Of a stretch of DNA of 64,000 nt, positions 50,206 through 61,601 are shown in pieces. Under the pieces are notes generated by a model. The model was not told the origin of the DNA. It did not search any database and saw nothing but the letters and a program-made list of their open reading frames with translations. Within the stretch, counting starts at the first letter, position 1. Every line of letters begins with the position of its first letter. Both the position numbers and the translations under genes were made by a program. Source of the DNA: Bin5 sp965204705 (GTDB taxonomy: Bacteria > Chloroflexota > Anaerolineae > Caldilineales > Caldilineaceae); NCBI GenBank assembly GCA_965204705.1, contig OZ242006.1:5704001-5768000 (forward strand), written 5' to 3'.

Positions 50206-51399
50206 CTATCGTGAAGGGCTTACGTCCAGTAGTGATTGTACCTGCCTTGGCTTGACCCCCAGGATTTGCGCCGCCTTGGATGTTGATAGAGATTCCGCCG
50301 TCATCATGCGCTCCACTAGACCTATAATCCGGTTGCCCAGTCGGTGTCGTCGCACTGTATAGTACCTGCTCCTGGTTTCCTGTTCGCGTGCTTGCGCGCG
50401 GCTTCTTTCCCGTTCTTTTTGCCATGCTTGGCGAAATATGGCGTTCAGCTGGTGGTAAGCTTCCTGAGTGATCAGATCAGATCGAAATGCTTTGTAAGTA
50501 ACCATAGCGCTGCTCACCTTGAACTTATGCGCCAATGCGCTAATTCGTTCCGAGATGGCGCCGATTTCGGCACCATGGTCGAGAGCGAGTCGCTTCAGAT
50601 CCTTCGCGGGTAGCAGGAACTCCCCGGCAATATCGTTACAGAATCGCTCTACCTCGGTGTCAGCGCTGCTTCCGCTGACCCCGGTATGACCGAGCAGCAG
50701 GTGCACGGTTTCGTGCAACAGGGTGAATGACCAGGCCGGTCTGGCGTCCCGGTCGTTGATTACGATAAAGGGAGCTACTTCGTCGGCGATAGAGAATCCT
50801 CGAAAGATTATCGTATTAAGCTCGGTGACGTAGTTGCCCAAATCCCCTTTAAGCAGAACAAAAATACCCGCATCTTCGGCGCGTCTGCGCAAGAGGTCAA
50901 AAGCGGCGGACGCGTCCCGCTGGGCGCGGTAGGCCGTTGCATCGAGGCCCAGCAGCGCCTGCAATGATTCCAAGATCGCCGCGCGCCCATCCTCCATCCG
51001 GTGAGAGCCGACGAATGGCAGCGGCTCTGCTTCATCCTCGTCCTCCATGATGACGCGAACCATGCTCTGGCGCGCTCTGATCTCCCGGATCAACGCGTCC
51101 AGCAGCGCTTCTTCAGGGGTATGCTCACTTTGGGGCAGGGTGCGGAAGTCCACACCCCGGTTGCTCTTTTGCGGCGGCTTGGAGAGATAAAAGGTAAGGA
51201 GGGGGCGGCGGTACTGTCCCGCCATCTTTAACAATTGAGGGCGCGTGGGTTTTTTCTCGCCGCGTTCAATAAGGGTCAGCTTCTTTACCGCAGAGGATTT
51301 GGAACTGTTGCGGAAATTCAGCTTCCTGGCCGCTTCCTCCAGGGAAAGACCGGCCGTCTCGCGGGCCCAGACCACGATTTCCGGGTTGACCTCGGGCAT
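50206..51399 (-). CDS. XRE-ImmA/IrrE metallopeptidase-type regulator
   Basis: 397 residues from ATG 51399. N-terminal XRE-like helix-turn-helix (VWARETAGLSLEEAARKL, about 9-26). The central ImmA/IrrE zinc peptidase has HETVHLLLGH near 224-233 and a downstream Glu in CNDIAGEFLLP. The C-terminal part ends with a second HTH-like stretch (SKAAQILGVKPRQVQSLL). Such proteins cleave repressors or serve as antitoxins, often paired with a PIN-type toxin. No partner gene is present; the PQQ dehydrogenase gene ends 80 bases away on the other strand. Confidence 0.85.
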   Translation of the reverse strand: MPEVNPEIVVWARETAGLSLEEAARKLNFRNSSKSSAVKKLTLIERGEKKPTRPQLLKMAGQYRRPLLTFYLSKPPQKSNRGVDFRTLPQSEHTPEEALLDALIREIRARQSMVRVIMEDEDEAEPLPFVGSHRMEDGRAAILESLQALLGLDATAYRAQRDASAAFDLLRRRAEDAGIFVLLKGDLGNYVTELNTIIFRGFSIADEVAPFIVINDRDARPAWSFTLLHETVHLLLGHTGVSGSSADTEVERFCNDIAGEFLLPAKDLKRLALDHGAEIGAISERISALAHKFKVSSAMVTYKAFRSDLITQEAYHQLNAIFRQAWQKERERSRAQAREQETRSRYYTVRRHRLGNRIIGLVERMMTAESLSTSKAAQILGVKPRQVQSLLDVSPSR

Positions 51400-51476
51400 C
51401 GTCCTGCGCCCTTCTCCTTTACCACAGTTGTGTAGCCGGCTCCGGCCACCAGCCACCGCCCGCCAAGGCCAGGAAG

Positions 51477-54413
<2,937 letters not shown>

Positions 54414-54801
54414 ATTGCATCCTTCTGTTTGCCCGTTGCCGGCCCCGGTGGTTCGGACATGCAGCGGCGGGCAAAATCGATGGGGGCGTCTCGCCTCCCC
54501 TTACACCATACGCAACACGGAGGAAAACGGGTCTCCGAAATCAATGCACATCTGTCCAGTCAGCCTTGCAATCTTATGGAAGGCAGTGCGGACTGCACCG
54601 CATATTCTACCATGCACTGCAAAACCGCCAATGTGGCGGAACTTGTCCTGCTGTCAATGCGTGTTAAAGCCGCAGCGGCCTATGCGAAGAATACTACAGC
54701 GGTGCCTAGTTTCTGCGATCTGTGCTACAATGTGTCCGTGGCCAGTGGCTAGTGGTGTCCACTGGCCATCTTTTCCCTGAGCCACAGGCCACTGCGGTTA
54801 A
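54414..54801. other. Intergenic between secA and LysM gene, with hairpin
   Basis: The region includes the secA ribosome site and, at 54740-54767, a stem GGCCAGTGG/CCACTGGCC with a 10-base loop followed by ATCTTTT. The sequence around it (CAGTGGC, TAGTGG) resembles the CAGTGGTCAGTGG repeats elsewhere. A TACAAT box at 54726-54731 may be the LysM gene promoter. No further gene seen. Confidence 0.4.
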
Positions 54802-55563
54802 ATGAATCGCCGTCTTCTCGTATTTTTTATCCTCGTCAACGCTTTTGTCAGTTTGACGATTGCCGTAACCGTCGTGTGGATAGCGGAGCAGCGGCGGCCC
54901 AGGCCGGAGGAGTTGATCGTGCAGGCGACACCGGCGCCAGCGGTAGTTCTGATTGCAACGCCAACGGCGGGGGATGCACAGACGGCCCCGGATAGCGGCG
55001 CTTCTTCACCCGCAACCCCTACAGCAGTCGCGGCGCCGCCTGATCCGGGCGAGACGGAGATCTATACCGTCAAGCCAGGGGATAGTTTGTCGGCGATCGC
55101 GGCGCGCTATGGCGTTTCTCCGAACAGGCTGCTGGAAATAAACGACTTGGCTGATCCGAATCTTGTCTATGTTGGCCAGCGCCTGACGATTCCCGTCTCT
55201 CAACAGCAGGGCGGCGCGCCAGGGGGCGCCGCGGTTGGTCTGCCGCAACAGGGCCTGCAGTTGCGCATTGTGAATGCCGGCGAACTGGACACGGAGTCGG
55301 TGCAGGTCGTGAACGATAGCGACGGCGCCGTCGATCTGCAAGGGTGGACCCTCAGCCGCGACGGGGGACCGATCTACACCTTCAGCAACATCCTTTTGTT
55401 CCCCGGAAGCGGGATCCGTCTGAACACAGGTTCCGGCGAGGACAACAGCATCAATCGCTATTGGGACCAGGATGCAGCGGCCTGGGAAAGCGGTTCGACC
55501 GTTGTTCTGCGCAACCCCAGCGGTGAGCTGATTGCGCAGAGTACAGTGGCCGGCGGCGAATAA
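54802..55563 (+). CDS. Membrane-anchored LysM and lamin-tail domain protein
   Basis: 253 residues. One N-terminal membrane segment (about 5-28) and a Thr/Pro/Ala linker lead to a LysM domain at about 87-134 (YTVKPGDSLSAIAARYGVS, VGQRLTIP). A C-terminal lamin-tail-like beta domain spans about 155-250 (VQVVNDSDGAVDLQGWTLS, YTFSNILLFPGSGIRL). LysM binds peptidoglycan-like glycans and lamin-tail domains occur in surface proteins, so it probably works at the cell wall. The next gene starts 31 bases on. Confidence 0.85.
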   Translation: MNRRLLVFFILVNAFVSLTIAVTVVWIAEQRRPRPEELIVQATPAPAVVLIATPTAGDAQTAPDSGASSPATPTAVAAPPDPGETEIYTVKPGDSLSAIAARYGVSPNRLLEINDLADPNLVYVGQRLTIPVSQQQGGAPGGAAVGLPQQGLQLRIVNAGELDTESVQVVNDSDGAVDLQGWTLSRDGGPIYTFSNILLFPGSGIRLNTGSGEDNSINRYWDQDAAAWESGSTVVLRNPSGELIAQSTVAGGE

Positions 55564-55594
55564 CCGTAGCCTTTGCGAAAGGAAATGATCTTCC

Positions 55595-56206
55595 ATGGCA
55601 GCGAACGAACCACCTGATAAACAGGACAGAGGGAGGTCCAGAAAGCGCCGCTACTTCCGTCGCCGGCGGCGGAAGAGTAACCAGGATGCGGCCCTCGCTG
55701 CCGGGCAGAGGACGGAAGAGGATGATGTTCAGCCACCGCAGCGAACTCGTTCCAAGAGCCAGAATCGCCGCCGCCGCGAGAACCGGCGGCGCTCCTCCCG
55801 GCGACGCGGCAGCGCGGCGCGGGCGCAAGCGAGGCAATCGCAGCGTGCCGAAGAGGAGAGTCAGCCGAAAACGGAAGTGTATATCTATACCCACGTTATC
55901 CGGCCCACATATAAGGACGGGGGCGGGGGGGAGTACCAAGCCGATCATTCGCTGAACCTTACCGGCGCAACCGCCACCAGCCAGCCGGTAGGCATGGAGT
56001 ATCTCCTGGAAAGTATCGGGCAGCAGCTGGATGAGTGGTTCCACCCGAGTGCAGACGCGACGGCTGAAGACAGCGGAGAAGGTGAGGCGAACACGCCGAG
56101 CGCAGACTCGACCGATGGCGGCGGGATCCAGGAAGAAGAGCCCGGCTCCGCACAGGAGACGGCGGATGAGCGCCGCGCAAATGACGACTCTTCCTTTAGT
56201 GAATAA
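55595..56206 (+). CDS. Low-complexity basic/acidic hypothetical protein
   Basis: 203 residues. The first 90 are extremely rich in Arg, Lys and Ser (KRRYFRRRRRKSNQD, RRRENRRRSSRRRGSAARA). The middle contains a more ordered stretch (TEVYIYTHVIRPTYKDG). The C-terminal third is acidic and probably disordered. Charge separation suggests nucleic-acid or wall-polymer binding, but no family is recognised. It is placed between the LysM gene and asnS on the same strand. Confidence 0.55.
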   Translation: MAANEPPDKQDRGRSRKRRYFRRRRRKSNQDAALAAGQRTEEDDVQPPQRTRSKSQNRRRRENRRRSSRRRGSAARAQARQSQRAEEESQPKTEVYIYTHVIRPTYKDGGGGEYQADHSLNLTGATATSQPVGMEYLLESIGQQLDEWFHPSADATAEDSGEGEANTPSADSTDGGGIQEEEPGSAQETADERRANDDSSFSE

Positions 56207-56239
56207 GGCCGCTCACCCATCACTGCAGAGGACCGATCT

Positions 56240-57583
56240 TTGGACAAGGTAATCACGATTCGGCAGATGTCCGCGCACGTGGGCGAGGCGGTAACGCTGG
56301 AGGGCTGGCTCTATACCAAGACGGGCAAAGGCCGGCTCCAATTCCTGCAGGTGCGCGACGGCGGAGGTATCTGCCAGGCGGTGGTGTTCAAGGGAAACGT
56401 CAGCGAGGAGGCGTTCGAGCTCGCGCGCGCACTCACCCAGGAGAGCAGCCTGCGGGTTACCGGCACCGTCAAAGAGGACACGCGCGCGCCGGGTATTCCC
56501 GGCGGTTATGAGCTGGACGTGACCGACCTGGACGTTGTCCAGATTGCCGATGAGTACCCGATTCAGCCCAAAGAGCATGGCGTGGAGTTTCTCGTCAGGA
56601 ATCGCCATCTGTGGATTCGCTCCAGCCGGCAGTGGGCGATATTGCGGGTACGGGCGACCGTCGTGCGCGCTATCCGCGACTGGTTGGACAACAACGGCTA
56701 CCTCAATGTAGATACGCCGATCCTCACCCCCAACGCGGCCGAAGGCACAACGACGCTTTTCGAGATCGATTTTCACGGTGAGCCGGCCTACCTGGCGCAG
56801 ACCGGACAGCTCTACAGTGAAGCCACTATCCTGGCCTTTGGCAAAGTCTACTGCTTCGGGCCGACTTTTCGCGCTGAAAAGAGCAAAACGCGCCGTCATC
56901 TGCAGGAGTTTTGGATGGTGGAGCCCGAGATCGCCTTCTGCGACCTGGACGGGCTGATGGAGATCGAAGAGCAGTTTGTCAGCCATATCGTCCAGCGCTG
57001 TCTGGAGGAAAATGCCGAAGAGCTGAAAATGCTGGAGCGGGACGTATCCCACCTGGAACGGGTGACGCCCAGCTTTCCGCGCATCCATTACGACGAGGCG
57101 GTGGCCATGGTCAACCGCGCCGCGGATGCCGGTGAACTGGTGCCCGGGTACGAGGACAAGGTGCCCCATATCGAGTGGGGCGATGATTTCGGCAGCCCGC
57201 ACGAGACCTACATTGCCGCCCAGTTCGAGAAGCCGGTCTTCGTTCATCATTATCCGACACAGGTGAAAGCCTTTTACATGGAGCCGGAACCGGACCGGCC
57301 GGAGGTCTGCCGCAGCGTCGATTTGCTGGCGCCGGAGGGGTATGGAGAGATAACGGGCGGCAGTGAGCGGATGGCCGACGTCGACAAGCTGATTGCCGGC
57401 ATCGAGGAGCACGAGCTGCCGATGGACGCCTATGACTGGTATATCGATCTGCGCCGCTATGGCTCGGTTGTGCATAGCGGTTTCGGCCTGGGCCTGGAGC
57501 GGACCGTCGCCTGGATCTGCGGCGTGACGCATCTGCGGGAGGCGATCGCCTTCCCACGCACGCTGGGCTCCATGCGTCCGTAG
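56240..57583 (+). CDS. asnS: Asparagine-tRNA ligase
   Basis: 447 residues from TTG 56240 (AGAGGA upstream). N-terminal OB-fold anticodon-binding domain (about 14-100, VTLEGWLYTKTGKGRLQFLQ). Class II catalytic core with FGPTFRAEKSKTRRHLQEF (motif 2) and GFGLGLERTVAWICG (motif 3), and the AsnRS-type AYLAQTGQLYSE. It charges tRNA-Asn. Length is normal. Confidence 0.95.
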   Translation: MDKVITIRQMSAHVGEAVTLEGWLYTKTGKGRLQFLQVRDGGGICQAVVFKGNVSEEAFELARALTQESSLRVTGTVKEDTRAPGIPGGYELDVTDLDVVQIADEYPIQPKEHGVEFLVRNRHLWIRSSRQWAILRVRATVVRAIRDWLDNNGYLNVDTPILTPNAAEGTTTLFEIDFHGEPAYLAQTGQLYSEATILAFGKVYCFGPTFRAEKSKTRRHLQEFWMVEPEIAFCDLDGLMEIEEQFVSHIVQRCLEENAEELKMLERDVSHLERVTPSFPRIHYDEAVAMVNRAADAGELVPGYEDKVPHIEWGDDFGSPHETYIAAQFEKPVFVHHYPTQVKAFYMEPEPDRPEVCRSVDLLAPEGYGEITGGSERMADVDKLIAGIEEHELPMDAYDWYIDLRRYGSVVHSGFGLGLERTVAWICGVTHLREAIAFPRTLGSMRP

Positions 57584-57625
57584 GCCCTGGGCGCGCCCGC
57601 TTCCCGGCCGAATCCGGTCACGACC

Positions 57626-58711
57626 GTGTTCTACCTCTCGATTCTGCTTGCCGCCCTGATTCTTACTCTCATTCTTACGCCAGTCTCCGTACGGTTCGGC
57701 CTCCGGCTCGGCCTGGTGGACCGTCCTGGCGAGCGCCGCAAACACGCGGGTGTCGTGCCGCGTACGGGCGGGCTGGCTATCTTTGCCGCATTTACCCTGA
57801 CCGTGCTCGGTCTTCTTCTGCTCATGGCCGGGGCGCTGCCCCAGCTTGACGTCTCCTGGTTGCCGCCCCAGAACGATCCCAAGGAGAGCCGCCGTTTTAT
57901 TGCACTGCTAATCGGCGGCGCCTTCTGCGCGCTGGCCGGATTTCTCGATGACCGTTATGAGTTTTCCTGGCGTCCCCAATTCGTCATTCAGCTTGTCGCC
58001 GGCCTGATCGCCATCGCCGGCCTGATCTTTATCAAGCACGTCAACAATCCGTTCGCAAGCGGCTTTCTCTTCGGCCCGGATGGCTTTCCCTGGTGGCTGC
58101 TCGGCCCGTTGACGCTATTCTGGTTCATGGGGATGATGAATACCGTCAACTTTCTTGATGGGCTGAACGGCCTGGTTGCCGGTGTCACCGTTATTTTCTG
58201 CGCCATCCTCAGCATTCACATGATTTTCTTCACCCAGCCGCCACAGTTGAGTGTGGCGGTGCTGCCTGTGGCGCTGCTCGGCGTCGGGGTGGGGTTTCTG
58301 GTCTTCAATTTCGCCCCGGCACGGGTCTTCATGGGCAGCAGCGGCAGCTATTTTCTCGGTTTTGCGCTGGCCGCGTTGGGGATTATCGGCGGGGCGAGGC
58401 TTGCCACCGTTCTGTTGATTCTCGGGCTGCCGATTCTGGACGTGGTGTGGCTGATCTACACCCGCCCGCGGCGCGGCGTCTCGGTGGGCCAGGGCGGGCG
58501 CGATCACCTGCACCTGCGTCTGCGCGACAAGGGTTTGGCCGAGCACACGATCGTGATTGGCTATTGGGCCTTCTGCGCACTTTTCGGCGGCCTGACCTTG
58601 TTGCTGGATGATCGCCTCTACAAACTGGTGGCGCTGATCGGGCTGGCGATAGTCGGCCTGCTCGTCTTGGTCTGGGCCGCGCGGCCGTCCACCTTGAGCG
58701 AGGACAGATGA
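57626..58711 (+). CDS. MraY/WecA-like polyprenyl-phosphate sugar-1-phosphate transferase
   Basis: 361 residues from GTG 57626, about ten membrane segments. Catalytic motifs: GFLDDRYEFSW (Asp-Asp, about 110-120), NTVNFLDGLNGLVAG (about 172-186), FMGSSGSYFLGF, and DHLHLRLRDKG (His-x-His). The last is more like WecA/TagO, which start teichoic acid or O-chain synthesis, than MraY. The end overlaps tsaD by four bases. Confidence 0.88.
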   Translation: MFYLSILLAALILTLILTPVSVRFGLRLGLVDRPGERRKHAGVVPRTGGLAIFAAFTLTVLGLLLLMAGALPQLDVSWLPPQNDPKESRRFIALLIGGAFCALAGFLDDRYEFSWRPQFVIQLVAGLIAIAGLIFIKHVNNPFASGFLFGPDGFPWWLLGPLTLFWFMGMMNTVNFLDGLNGLVAGVTVIFCAILSIHMIFFTQPPQLSVAVLPVALLGVGVGFLVFNFAPARVFMGSSGSYFLGFALAALGIIGGARLATVLLILGLPILDVVWLIYTRPRRGVSVGQGGRDHLHLRLRDKGLAEHTIVIGYWAFCALFGGLTLLLDDRLYKLVALIGLAIVGLLVLVWAARPSTLSEDR

Positions 58712-59967
58712 GCTTGACGAACGCGGGCGGCGCGCCTGCATGCCGCATTCTGGCGATTGAAACCAGCTGCGACGAGACCGCGGCCGCGGTTGTGGCGGAC
58801 GGCCGCCATATACTCAGCAACCGTGTTGCCAGCCAGATTGAACTCCACCGGCGTTTCGGCGGCGTCTACCCGGAGGTCGCCAGCCGTCAGCACGTTCTCG
58901 CGATTCAGACTGTCGTTGAGGGCGCTCTGGCGGATGCCTCGGTGGGGCATGTGCGCGAGCTGGACGCCGTCGCCGTCACCCACGGACCGGGCCTGGCCGG
59001 CAGTCTTCTTGTCGGCGTCAATCTGGCGAAGGGACTGGCCTTCGCCGGCCGCCTGCCGCTGGTTCCGGTGAATCATCTGGAAGGGCACATCTACAGCAAC
59101 TGGCTGTGTACGGACGGCTCACCCGGCGGCGAATCTGCAACCTCCGGCGACAGCAGCGGGGAAGCAAACGGTTTTGCGCCCGACATCTTCCCGGCGCTGA
59201 TTCTGATCGTTTCCGGCGGGCATACGGAGCTGGTGTTGATGGAGGGGCACTGCCGCTACCGGCTCTTGGGCGCAACCCTGGACGACGCCGCCGGGGAGGC
59301 GTTTGACAAGGTGGCGCGTCTCCTGGAGCTGGGTTATCCGGGCGGCCCGGCGATTCAGGCGGCGGCTGAGAGCGGGGATCCCGGCCGTTTCCGTCTTCCC
59401 CGCCCTCTCACACGGCCGGGTCGGCGGACAGAGCGTCAAGCGGACGCGCAGGCGTCTTCCTTGCCCTCCGTTTTGCCCGTCCGCGGCGAGCACCGCTTCA
59501 ATTTCAGCTTCTCCGGCCTGAAGACAGCGGTTCTGAATCTGATGCGGCAGCTGGAACGGGAGGGAACGGAGGCGCGCCAGACGCAGACCGCGGCCGATAT
59601 TGCCGCCGCTTTTCAGATGGCCGTGGTGGATGTGTTGGTGGGCAAAACCGCGGATGCCGCCGCCGAATTTGGCGTGAAGCAGGTCTGTATCTGCGGCGGG
59701 GTCAGCGCGAACGGGCTGCTGCGCCGGGCGGCTGAACGGCATTTTTCCAGGATCGGTCTGCCGCTTCACTACCCGCCTCTGTTTCTGTGTACGGACAATG
59801 CGGCCATGATCGGCGCCGCGGCCTTCTACAGACAGTCATATGCCCCAGGCCGGCAGCGTTCCTCAGAGGGCCAGGAACGTCCTCTTCACGACCAGCCGTC
59901 CGCGCGCGATTTTCTCGACCTGGACGTATATGCAAGTCTGCCTTTGGTGGATTCTGAGGGGCTGTGA
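58708..59967 (+). CDS. tsaD: tRNA N6-adenosine threonylcarbamoyltransferase TsaD
   Basis: 419 residues. Motifs: ILAIETSCDETAAAVV, THGPGLAGSLLVG, HLEGHIYSNW (metal His pair), IVSGGHTELV, and CGGVSANGLLR. It transfers threonylcarbamoyl to A37 of ANN-decoding tRNAs. It is about 70-80 residues longer than usual because of inserts: a Ser/Gly-rich loop (about 130-155), an Arg/Pro-rich linker near 235-255 and a longer C-terminus. It overlaps the upstream transferase gene by ATGA. Confidence 0.95.
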   Translation: MSLTNAGGAPACRILAIETSCDETAAAVVADGRHILSNRVASQIELHRRFGGVYPEVASRQHVLAIQTVVEGALADASVGHVRELDAVAVTHGPGLAGSLLVGVNLAKGLAFAGRLPLVPVNHLEGHIYSNWLCTDGSPGGESATSGDSSGEANGFAPDIFPALILIVSGGHTELVLMEGHCRYRLLGATLDDAAGEAFDKVARLLELGYPGGPAIQAAAESGDPGRFRLPRPLTRPGRRTERQADAQASSLPSVLPVRGEHRFNFSFSGLKTAVLNLMRQLEREGTEARQTQTAADIAAAFQMAVVDVLVGKTADAAAEFGVKQVCICGGVSANGLLRRAAERHFSRIGLPLHYPPLFLCTDNAAMIGAAAFYRQSYAPGRQRSSEGQERPLHDQPSARDFLDLDVYASLPLVDSEGL

Positions 59968-60004
59968 ACGACGTGGGAACGCAGGCGCTGGGCGTGCGCT
60001 GCGT

Positions 60005-61393
60005 CTAATCGCCTGCGGGTGAGTTGGCGGTCTGGGAGGCGGGCGGCGCGTGCGCGTCTTCTTCCAATTCCACTTCGGGCAGCACAGCCTCATCCTCCGT
60101 GTCCGAAACTACGACCCTGCGGTAGACACCGGCGTGTTGCGCCTGCGCAACCTGGTGGCGGTCGCTGAAGGGTGGATAGTTGAGAAGTTTGGCGTGGGTA
60201 TAGCTGCCGATCAGCCGCAGGCTGGCGATGACCGGCGCGGCCAGAAACGCGCCCAGGATCCCCCCCACACTTGCGCCCACCACGACACCGCAGACCACCA
60301 CGACCGGATGCAGATGGACGCTCGTGCCGATTACACGCGGCACGAGAAGCTGATGTTCCAGCTGCTGAATGATAAAGTAGACACCGATGACCAGGAGAGC
60401 GAAGTTCAGGTTGCTCAGTTCGAGCGTGGAGCTTCCCTGCGCCAGGGCGATGATCACGGCTGGGATCATCGCCAGGATCGGGCCGATATTGGGCAGAATT
60501 TCGAGGGCGCCGGCCAGAATCGCCAGGATCAGCGCGCCGCGCATGCCCATCAGGCTCAGTGAGAAGTAGGTCGCCACACCGATTGATAGGGAGAGGATGA
60601 GCTGCCCGCGGAAGAAGGCGTTCCAGATGTTGCGCAGCCGGCGCATCAACTCCACGCCTTCCGAATAGTACTCAACCGGGAACAGCCCCTCCACGTACCG
60701 CTGGATGCGGGGCGCGTCCTTGGTCAAGTACAGACTGATGAAGAAGAGAAGCAGCAGGAAGACGACTATATTGACGATGCTGCCAACGACGGTCAAGCCG
60801 ATTGTCGCGGTGCTGCTCACCACGTTCGTCGCCGTGCTCAGGAGTTGATTGATGTAGTCCAGAATCTGTTGAGCGCCGGGCAGGAAGCGTTCGACCGCGA
60901 TCTCATCGGCCAGCGTCTGCTGGATCTGGCCCACCACCCCTTCAAAGGTGACATCAAGGCCGAGGATGGTCCCACTGGTTGGCAGGTCTGCGACCGACTC
61001 TTGCAGAAAGCGCAGAAAGTTTCGCGCTGCCGTCGGCACATCAAAGTAGAGGGCCGTAAGCTGGGACAGCAGAACAGGCACAAGCAGAATGGGGGCCAGC
61101 ATTAACAGAACCAGGAACAGCAGGTACAGGACGATCGTGCTCACGCTGCGGGGAATGTGCAGCCGTTCACACAGGTCGACAATCGGGATCAGAAAGTAGG
61201 AGACAAGGCCTGCCATAATCAGAATCGGCAGAACCGGGCGGCTGATCCAGAAGATGAGCGCGCCGAAGACGAGCAGCACGATCAGGACCGTTCGCTTGGT
61301 CGCAGTGTCCCAAGCGGTGTTCGGCGCCAGAACGATGCTTGAATCCTGGGATTCAGTTTCTTCCGCTGTGGATGGCGGTGTCGTGGAATCCAT
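60005..61393 (-). CDS. AI-2E-family transporter
   Basis: 462 residues from ATG 61393; 21 upstream codons in frame are unlikely. About eight membrane helices (VLIVLLVFGALIFWI, LPILIMAGLVSYFLIP, LLLLFFISLYL). Typical family segments are GALILAILAGALEILPNIGPI and LVPRVIGTSVHLHPVVV. The C-terminus is a long acidic cytoplasmic tail. The family exports small molecules or drives sodium/proton exchange; few members are linked to AI-2. Confidence 0.9.
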   Translation of the reverse strand: MDSTTPPSTAEETESQDSSIVLAPNTAWDTATKRTVLIVLLVFGALIFWISRPVLPILIMAGLVSYFLIPIVDLCERLHIPRSVSTIVLYLLFLVLLMLAPILLVPVLLSQLTALYFDVPTAARNFLRFLQESVADLPTSGTILGLDVTFEGVVGQIQQTLADEIAVERFLPGAQQILDYINQLLSTATNVVSSTATIGLTVVGSIVNIVVFLLLLFFISLYLTKDAPRIQRYVEGLFPVEYYSEGVELMRRLRNIWNAFFRGQLILSLSIGVATYFSLSLMGMRGALILAILAGALEILPNIGPILAMIPAVIIALAQGSSTLELSNLNFALLVIGVYFIIQQLEHQLLVPRVIGTSVHLHPVVVVCGVVVGASVGGILGAFLAAPVIASLRLIGSYTHAKLLNYPPFSDRHQVAQAQHAGVYRRVVVSDTEDEAVLPEVELEEDAHAPPASQTANSPAGD

Positions 61394-61601
61394 TGTATGG
61401 GAGCGCGTTCCCCTGCTTAGGTACCTTCCGGTGTGAAAGCGGGGCGACAGTCTCACATGCAGAAGGAAGCAGGACGAAATTCTTATCCCCTTCTACAGGA
61501 GAAAACACGGCGGTCGCCCTAAAGTTGCGCTTCTGCGGCGTCATATCTACGACTGAAACGGGTCCTTCAGCCCGCGGCCGCGCTGTGCCTGCGCCGTGCG
61601 T

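Noticed and set aside
50027..50425. Reverse-strand frame overlapping the ImmA/IrrE gene end, as a possible toxin partner
   Set aside because: It is a shifted reading of the ImmA/IrrE C-terminus and of the PQQ dehydrogenase complement, with no family motif.
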